From positions 1-33,565 of the forward strand of contig JAJYDY010000007.1 in the NCBI GenBank assembly GCA_021790455.1: DNA of 33,565 bases. Direction: 5' to 3'. A model generated the notes under the pieces. The model ran no database searches and was not told the DNA's origin. It saw only the letters and a program-made list of their open reading frames with translations. Shown one piece after another: positions 30,890 through 33,565 of the stretch (position 1 is its first letter; each line of letters opens with the position of its first letter). This DNA is from Microcaldota archaeon. GTDB lineage: Archaea > Micrarchaeota > Micrarchaeia > Micrarchaeales > Micrarchaeaceae. The translations under genes were made by a program, and so were the position numbers.

Positions 30890-30927
30890 AATAGGAATCG
30901 GGTGCGATTTTGTATGAAATCGAACCG

Positions 30928-30971
30928 AGTTGAAAGGCCAATAACCGTGTAAGCGGAACGGTCTTTCAACT
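30928..30971 (+). ncRNA. Candidate structured RNA or operator: long interrupted stem
   Basis: AGTTGAAAG (30928-30936) pairs perfectly with CTTTCAACT (30963-30971). Inside, ACCGT (30944-30948) pairs with ACGGT (30958-30962). A seven-base bulge is on one side only and the loop is nine bases. The compact form, with GC-rich inner pairs in an AT-rich gap, looks selected, but transcription is unproven. Confidence 0.35.
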
Positions 30972-30994
30972 TATCTCATCTGTTTTTCCAATCG

Positions 30995-31011
30995 GGTATA
31001 ATACTTATACC
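30995..31011. promoter_or_regulatory. Palindromic operator candidate upstream of the RelE-like gene
   Basis: GGTATAA-tac-TTATACC is a perfect 7-bp inverted repeat lying 30 bases upstream of the TATA box (CTTAAATATT, 31041-31050). Toxin-type genes are often autoregulated at such sites. Confidence 0.45.
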
Positions 31012-31040
31012 TTACTCCATCGATTCCCGCAGAAATAGTG

Positions 31041-31050
31041 CTTAAATATT
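31041..31050 (+). promoter_or_regulatory. TATA box for the RelE-like gene
   Basis: CTTAAATATT predicts transcription from about 31072; the short leader contains GGTGGGGTGA just before the ATG at 31083. Confidence 0.55.
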
Positions 31051-31082
31051 TCCTACGACGTAATATCATATGGGTGGGGTGA

Positions 31083-31520
31083 ATGCCGAAGGCGACGATA
31101 CATTTGGATAACAATTATAGGATAGCGACTCAGAAAGAGAGAGCTGCGGCTACGCAATTGCTTAGAAATAACGAGCCTTCGACTAAACAACTCAGAACAA
31201 ACAAGTTTTCTTCTTTGATTTCAGATGTCCTAGAAGGTGAGCTAATGAAATTGGACGATAATACTCTAGAGAAGGTTGTCAAAAAGATGAAACAGATTGA
31301 AGAGAGACCTTTTGAAATAGGCGAACCCAAATCAGGAAGATTTGCAGGTTTTATGACTGTAAAATTTGATGATCAAAGTTACGTTCTGCTTTATAAAGTT
31401 AATGAAAAAGAGAGTACCGTTGAGTTTTACCGATACGAACATCATAAGTATATCTATCGGAGCGTACCAGACAAGAGCCAGCTCTCCTTCAGATCAATAG
31501 AGGAAGTTTTAGCTGGATGA
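31083..31520 (+). CDS. RelE/ParE-like protein with N-terminal extension
   Basis: This 145-residue protein has a helical N-terminal half and a C-terminal half resembling the RelE/ParE toxin fold. FEIGEPKSGRFAGFMTVKF fits the position of the strand after the toxin's conserved Leu-x-Gly, QSYVLLYKVNEKESTVEFYR matches the next strands, and HHKYIYR matches the usual HRxxVYR ending. RelE-type proteins cut mRNA on ribosomes or poison gyrase. The overlapping convergent acidic gene is not in the classical antitoxin position. A palindrome sits upstream of its promoter. The match is by pattern only. Confidence 0.5.
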   Translation: MPKATIHLDNNYRIATQKERAAATQLLRNNEPSTKQLRTNKFSSLISDVLEGELMKLDDNTLEKVVKKMKQIEERPFEIGEPKSGRFAGFMTVKFDDQSYVLLYKVNEKESTVEFYRYEHHKYIYRSVPDKSQLSFRSIEEVLAG

Positions 31521-32147
31521 TGTGCGATCCTCATATTCCAATCTTTCATGCAGAGCCCGGCGTTTCTTGATGTCATCTACTAGGGTATCGAGATTGATTT
31601 TTCTAAACCCGCTCTCCTCCGCTTCTCGTATGGCGTCAGGATTCAGTTCTTCGCAAACTTCTTCAGGCACACCATCCGATCCGATGTTTACTCCTTCATC
31701 TTTGCTAGTTTCAACCGCGACTTTATCTTCATCGTCTTCCACTGAAGCAAGGTATGCTTCAGTCGATTCAACAATCTTCAAGTCGTCCATTATGTATGGC
31801 GTATTTCCCTCAAGTCTTATAGTAAGCAGCGCATCTACGATAGCTATTGCGTCTTCATCGGTAGGCCGTGTGTCTGCCTTTGTGCGACCTGAGACCTCAG
31901 AATTCAGAGTATTCGATATCTGCGTTTCTGAAGGTAGGTTCCTGCGCTCCAGTTCCTTTATCGCGCGTGCGCATAATTCTACACTATTAGCTATCCTCTC
32001 TGCAGCAGGATTATTTGTTTTGCGTGCAAATGAGCGAAGCTCTTCTTTACCGCCAAATAAACCCTCACCTAAACCCATCGCCGTCTTCTGTTCCCTTAGG
32101 AACTCTCCGACTGTCGTTACGCGTTTACTAGCCTGCTTTTCTGCCAT
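31509..32147 (-). CDS. Acidic hypothetical protein (212 residues)
   Basis: I do not recognise this protein. It is strongly acidic, particularly from about 120 to 185 (ASVEDDEDKVAVETSKDEG), with helical N-terminal (GEFLREQKTAMGLGEGLFGG) and C-terminal segments (INLDTLVDDIKKRRALHERL). Its TATA box (TTTATATATTTG, about 32167-32178) is 25-26 bases from the ATG, so the mRNA is leaderless. The 3' end overlaps the RelE-like gene by 12 bases in convergent orientation. Acidity could allow it to neutralise a basic toxin or mimic nucleic acid, which is speculation. Confidence 0.65.
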   Translation of the reverse strand: MAEKQASKRVTTVGEFLREQKTAMGLGEGLFGGKEELRSFARKTNNPAAERIANSVELCARAIKELERRNLPSETQISNTLNSEVSGRTKADTRPTDEDAIAIVDALLTIRLEGNTPYIMDDLKIVESTEAYLASVEDDEDKVAVETSKDEGVNIGSDGVPEEVCEELNPDAIREAEESGFRKINLDTLVDDIKKRRALHERLEYEDRTSSS

Positions 32148-32157
32148 ATTTTAGGCT

Positions 32158-32391
32158 TTGTTTTTCAAATATATAAAGCACGCTGAAAGCCCATACCTGT
32201 GGAACGATAAAGCTAGGCGTGGCTATGAGATACAGACAACAGCCACTAAAGTCAAGATTCAAGACCATGGAGATAGAGCAGATAAGTATGGATTACCGTT
32301 AACATGGGTTTCTTGGAATCAAGAAGTGCTGGATGCTATAAAGAACTATAGGAAAGGGAAGACAGATGAGTATATGCTGGTGCACATATGA
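32158..32391 (+). CDS. Small hypothetical protein coupled to a nuclease-like gene
   Basis: This frame of at most 77 residues ends KTDEYMLVHI and overlaps the next gene as ATGA. The sequence from YEIQTTATKVKIQDHGDRAD onward looks like real coding sequence, with LPLTWVSWNQEVLDAIKNYR. The start is unclear: TTG at 32158 is the only standard codon, but it lies upstream of the shared TATA box at 32167-32178, whose predicted rightward start (near 32198) would fall inside the frame close to a CTG. The gene may be shorter than given or 5'-eroded. No family is recognised. Confidence 0.5.
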   Translation: MFFKYIKHAESPYLWNDKARRGYEIQTTATKVKIQDHGDRADKYGLPLTWVSWNQEVLDAIKNYRKGKTDEYMLVHI

Positions 32392-32819
32392 CCGAAACAT
32401 ACGACATGAAGCCTATACTTTACAAACTCATCAAAGTCAGTCCATATCAAGAGCACAATGACACTGTAAGCGATATAGAGCGGATATTCAGAGAAGCGGG
32501 CTTCTATACCACGAAGGAATATCCGATATATGCTATGAAGGATAAGAGCGGTAGGTCTGGAAGGATAGACCTAGTAGCTAGGAAAGGTAAGTTCAAGGTT
32601 GCTATTGAATACGACCACAAGTATAACGTGAAATACAAGAGTTTTCAGAAGATAGTGCAGATAAAACCTGATATTGCTATTGGAATCAGTGGGCTAGGTT
32701 ATTTGAATGGCAGTATTTTAAGAGCGAAAGATTATGTTGGAAATATACCTTTGTATGTGATTTCTCTGAAAGAGAACCGATACAAATATCTTGGGAGTTC
32801 AAAAGATTCAGTAGATTAA
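32388..32819 (+). CDS. PD-(D/E)XK-like nuclease domain protein (143 residues)
   Basis: The core reads GRIDLVARKGKFKVAIEYDH, with Asp 61, Glu 74 and Asp 76, giving the strand-turn-strand and Glu-x-Asp pattern found in very-short-patch/DUF559-like members of the PD-(D/E)XK nuclease superfamily. KSFQKIVQIKPDIAIGISG follows as the helix and next strand. Glu 44 in KEYPIY could be an additional acidic residue. ATG at 32388 overlaps the preceding stop, implying coupled expression. The gene converges on the second nuclease-like gene, with no gap. A restriction or element-encoded role is inference. Confidence 0.55.
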   Translation: MTETYDMKPILYKLIKVSPYQEHNDTVSDIERIFREAGFYTTKEYPIYAMKDKSGRSGRIDLVARKGKFKVAIEYDHKYNVKYKSFQKIVQIKPDIAIGISGLGYLNGSILRAKDYVGNIPLYVISLKENRYKYLGSSKDSVD

Positions 32820-33433
32820 GATTTTGCTATCTTTTTGAGCACTGCAACAAAAGAAGATAGCTCTGCATTATTTGTTACATCTACTACCTTATCAATAATA
32901 TCGCCTTCTGCTAAATCAAGCATACATTTTGCATTTCCAGAAGTTGGGCGAACATTAGTTACTACGTAAAAAGGAACGTTAGGATATATTTTCTTAAACT
33001 GATAAGCCTGAGCGATCGCCTTCTTGGCCGTATCAGTTCGCTTTAAAGCCGGACGTTCGCTGACGGCTTCTGAAGAACCTTTTGCTTCAATACCACATAA
33101 CGGAAACTTCTCGTTCATTATTCCAAAATCCAATTTGCCTGCACCAGCCATACATGCCTTCTTCAGTTCTACATTTGTATCTAGCTCTATGCCATTCTGC
33201 TTTATCAAATACCAAAAAGCATATTCGAACATTTCACCAGTTTTTGCTGCACGGGCCTGGTAATTAGTTATGTTCAGCTTTTTTATTATCTCTTCAAAAC
33301 AATCATCAAAGAACTTTTTGATGTTTTTATTGTTTTGAGCGTAGCTGCTCTTGATTATATTATCGAATGGCTCTGGAATATCCATAAGAGGATTCGCGGA
33401 GCGAACATATAATAAGTTGTCGACGCGCGGCAA
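32816..33433 (-). CDS. PD-(D/E)XK restriction-endonuclease-like protein (205 residues)
   Basis: The catalytic signature is clear: Asp 102 in AGAGKLDFGIM, then Glu 116 and Lys 118 in PLCGIEAKGSSEAV, the D-x13-E-x-K spacing of type II restriction enzymes. Glu 69 in TGEMFEYAFWYL is a plausible upstream acidic residue, and KKAIAQAYQFKKIYPNVPFY forms the typical helix and strand after the core. The start is TTG at 33433 by frame and by the AT box at 33469-33479; ATG at 33385 would also keep the domain. No methyltransferase is visible in the window. It faces the other nuclease-like gene tail to tail. Confidence 0.62.
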   Translation of the reverse strand: MPRVDNLLYVRSANPLMDIPEPFDNIIKSSYAQNNKNIKKFFDDCFEEIIKKLNITNYQARAAKTGEMFEYAFWYLIKQNGIELDTNVELKKACMAGAGKLDFGIMNEKFPLCGIEAKGSSEAVSERPALKRTDTAKKAIAQAYQFKKIYPNVPFYVVTNVRPTSGNAKCMLDLAEGDIIDKVVDVTNNAELSSFVAVLKKIAKS

Positions 33434-33468
33434 AGTAATAGCATAGTAAATTGAGGTAGGCTGTTGAA

Positions 33469-33479
33469 TTCTTAAATAC
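33469..33479. promoter_or_regulatory. AT box between the nuclease gene and the window end
   Basis: TTCTTAAATACTCC on the plus strand reads AGTATTTAAGAA on the minus strand. It can serve the minus-strand nuclease gene (start near 33446) and a rightward transcript beginning near 33497-33500. Confidence 0.4.
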
Positions 33480-33496
33480 TCCTACTTCTTATAGAG

Positions 33497-33547
33497 CCTG
33501 GAACGCAGGTTCTCTTTTCTCTTCGACGTAAATCCCCTGCGTCCAGG
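33497..33547 (+). promoter_or_regulatory. Near-perfect 12-bp inverted repeat before a possible truncated gene
   Basis: CCTGGAACGCAGG (33497-33509) is inverted as CCTGCGTCCAGG (33536-33547), one base missing, with a 26-base loop. AGGAGAT (33545-33551) then ATG at 33555 follow, so the stem covers part of a ribosome-binding site for a gene running out of the window. It may be a 5' leader hairpin or an element end. Confidence 0.4.
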
Positions 33548-33565
33548 AGATCAGTATGAATATAA

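Larger units (their letters stand above)
30758..31082. other. Structured non-coding stretch between DUF488 and the RelE-like gene
   Basis: No gene is seen in these 325 bases. From left to right they contain a tRNA 3'-end fragment on the minus strand, an 8-bp AT hairpin, a 25-base imperfect tandem duplication (30840-30889), a hairpin around 30900-30925, a long interrupted stem (30928-30971), a palindrome (30995-31011) and the TATA box of the next gene. The density of structure suggests an att region or a small RNA. Confidence 0.55.
30765..33565. mobile_element. Candidate integrated or accessory segment starting at a tRNA fragment
   Basis: From the tRNA 3' fragment to the window end the DNA is AT-richer than the core genes. 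It carries only short unknown, toxin-like and nuclease-like genes and many inverted repeats. A tRNA 3' end next to foreign genes is the usual footprint of integrase-mediated insertion. The orientation puts the element to the right and an intact tRNA beyond the window. No integrase gene is visible, so this remains tentative. The glycosylase-DUF488 pair just left is also AT-rich and may be accessory. Confidence 0.35.

Noticed and set aside
30765-30890. Complete intron-containing tRNA
   Set aside because: The best 5' acceptor has two mismatches and no 5' anticodon stem pairs with the 3' side; only the T arm and acceptor strand are convincing.
31522-32154. 210-codon Ser-rich plus-strand frame
   Set aside because: It mirrors the acidic protein on the minus strand; Ser/Ala/Leu excess is typical of an antisense shadow, and the minus-strand gene has a well-placed TATA box.
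1-33565. CRISPR array, rRNA or complete insertion sequence
   Set aside because: No regularly spaced direct repeats, no rRNA-like sequence and no full transposase or integrase were found.

Overview
The window is archaeal, gene-dense chromosomal DNA. It carries both subunits of the archaea-specific family D DNA polymerase, archaeal SRP54, a geranylgeranyl-reductase-type flavoprotein, a TATA-binding protein (TBP) of archaeal type, UPF0147, an intron-bearing tRNA-Arg, and many TATA boxes about 26 bases upstream of start codons (leaderless transcription). The short genes, Thr-rich surface proteins and a TBP cut down to one repeat suggest a DPANN or Micrarchaeota-like lineage. That placement is inference; no rRNA is present to settle it.

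Layout. 1-3036: the 3' end of a complex I NuoN gene, an unknown gene, and a geranylgeranyl-reductase-family oxidoreductase. 3343-3708: a single-repeat TBP. 3839-7136: two secreted surface proteins with matching architecture. 7151-11994: a GT4 glycosyltransferase, SRP54 and a DRG/TGS GTPase in an operon, and an M20 peptidase. 12136-15595: a winged-helix protein, a two-gene membrane/secreted operon (one gene only 57 codons), tRNA-Arg(UCU) with an intron, TatD and a DUF929 thiol protein. 15596-15982: an AT-rich gap with palindromes and a probable transposase scrap. 15983-22936: a membrane protein with a Cys-Gly-Cys motif, a tandem V4R-like protein, and the convergent UPF0147-DP1-DP2 replication operon. 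23127-29602: a VIT1-type metal transporter, M16 peptidase, dCTP deaminase, DUF429 and GYD proteins, a TauE/DUF1634 pair, a 38-residue Cys-rich microprotein and several unknowns.

From about 29640 the sequence becomes visibly AT-richer and looks accessory. It holds a Mug/TDG-like glycosylase overlapping a DUF488 gene, a tRNA 3'-end fragment, a strongly structured non-coding stretch, a RelE-like protein convergent with an acidic protein, a coupled pair ending in a PD-(D/E)XK-like nuclease, and a second PD-(D/E)XK protein facing it. This is the best candidate in the window for a poorly described mobile or defence module.

The replication genes (UPF0147, DP1, DP2) probably form one transcription unit, as do SRP54 and DRG. 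The surface proteins, GT4, the small secreted proteins, DUF929 and the Cys-Gly-Cys membrane protein concern the cell envelope. Most other genes are housekeeping singletons with their own promoters.
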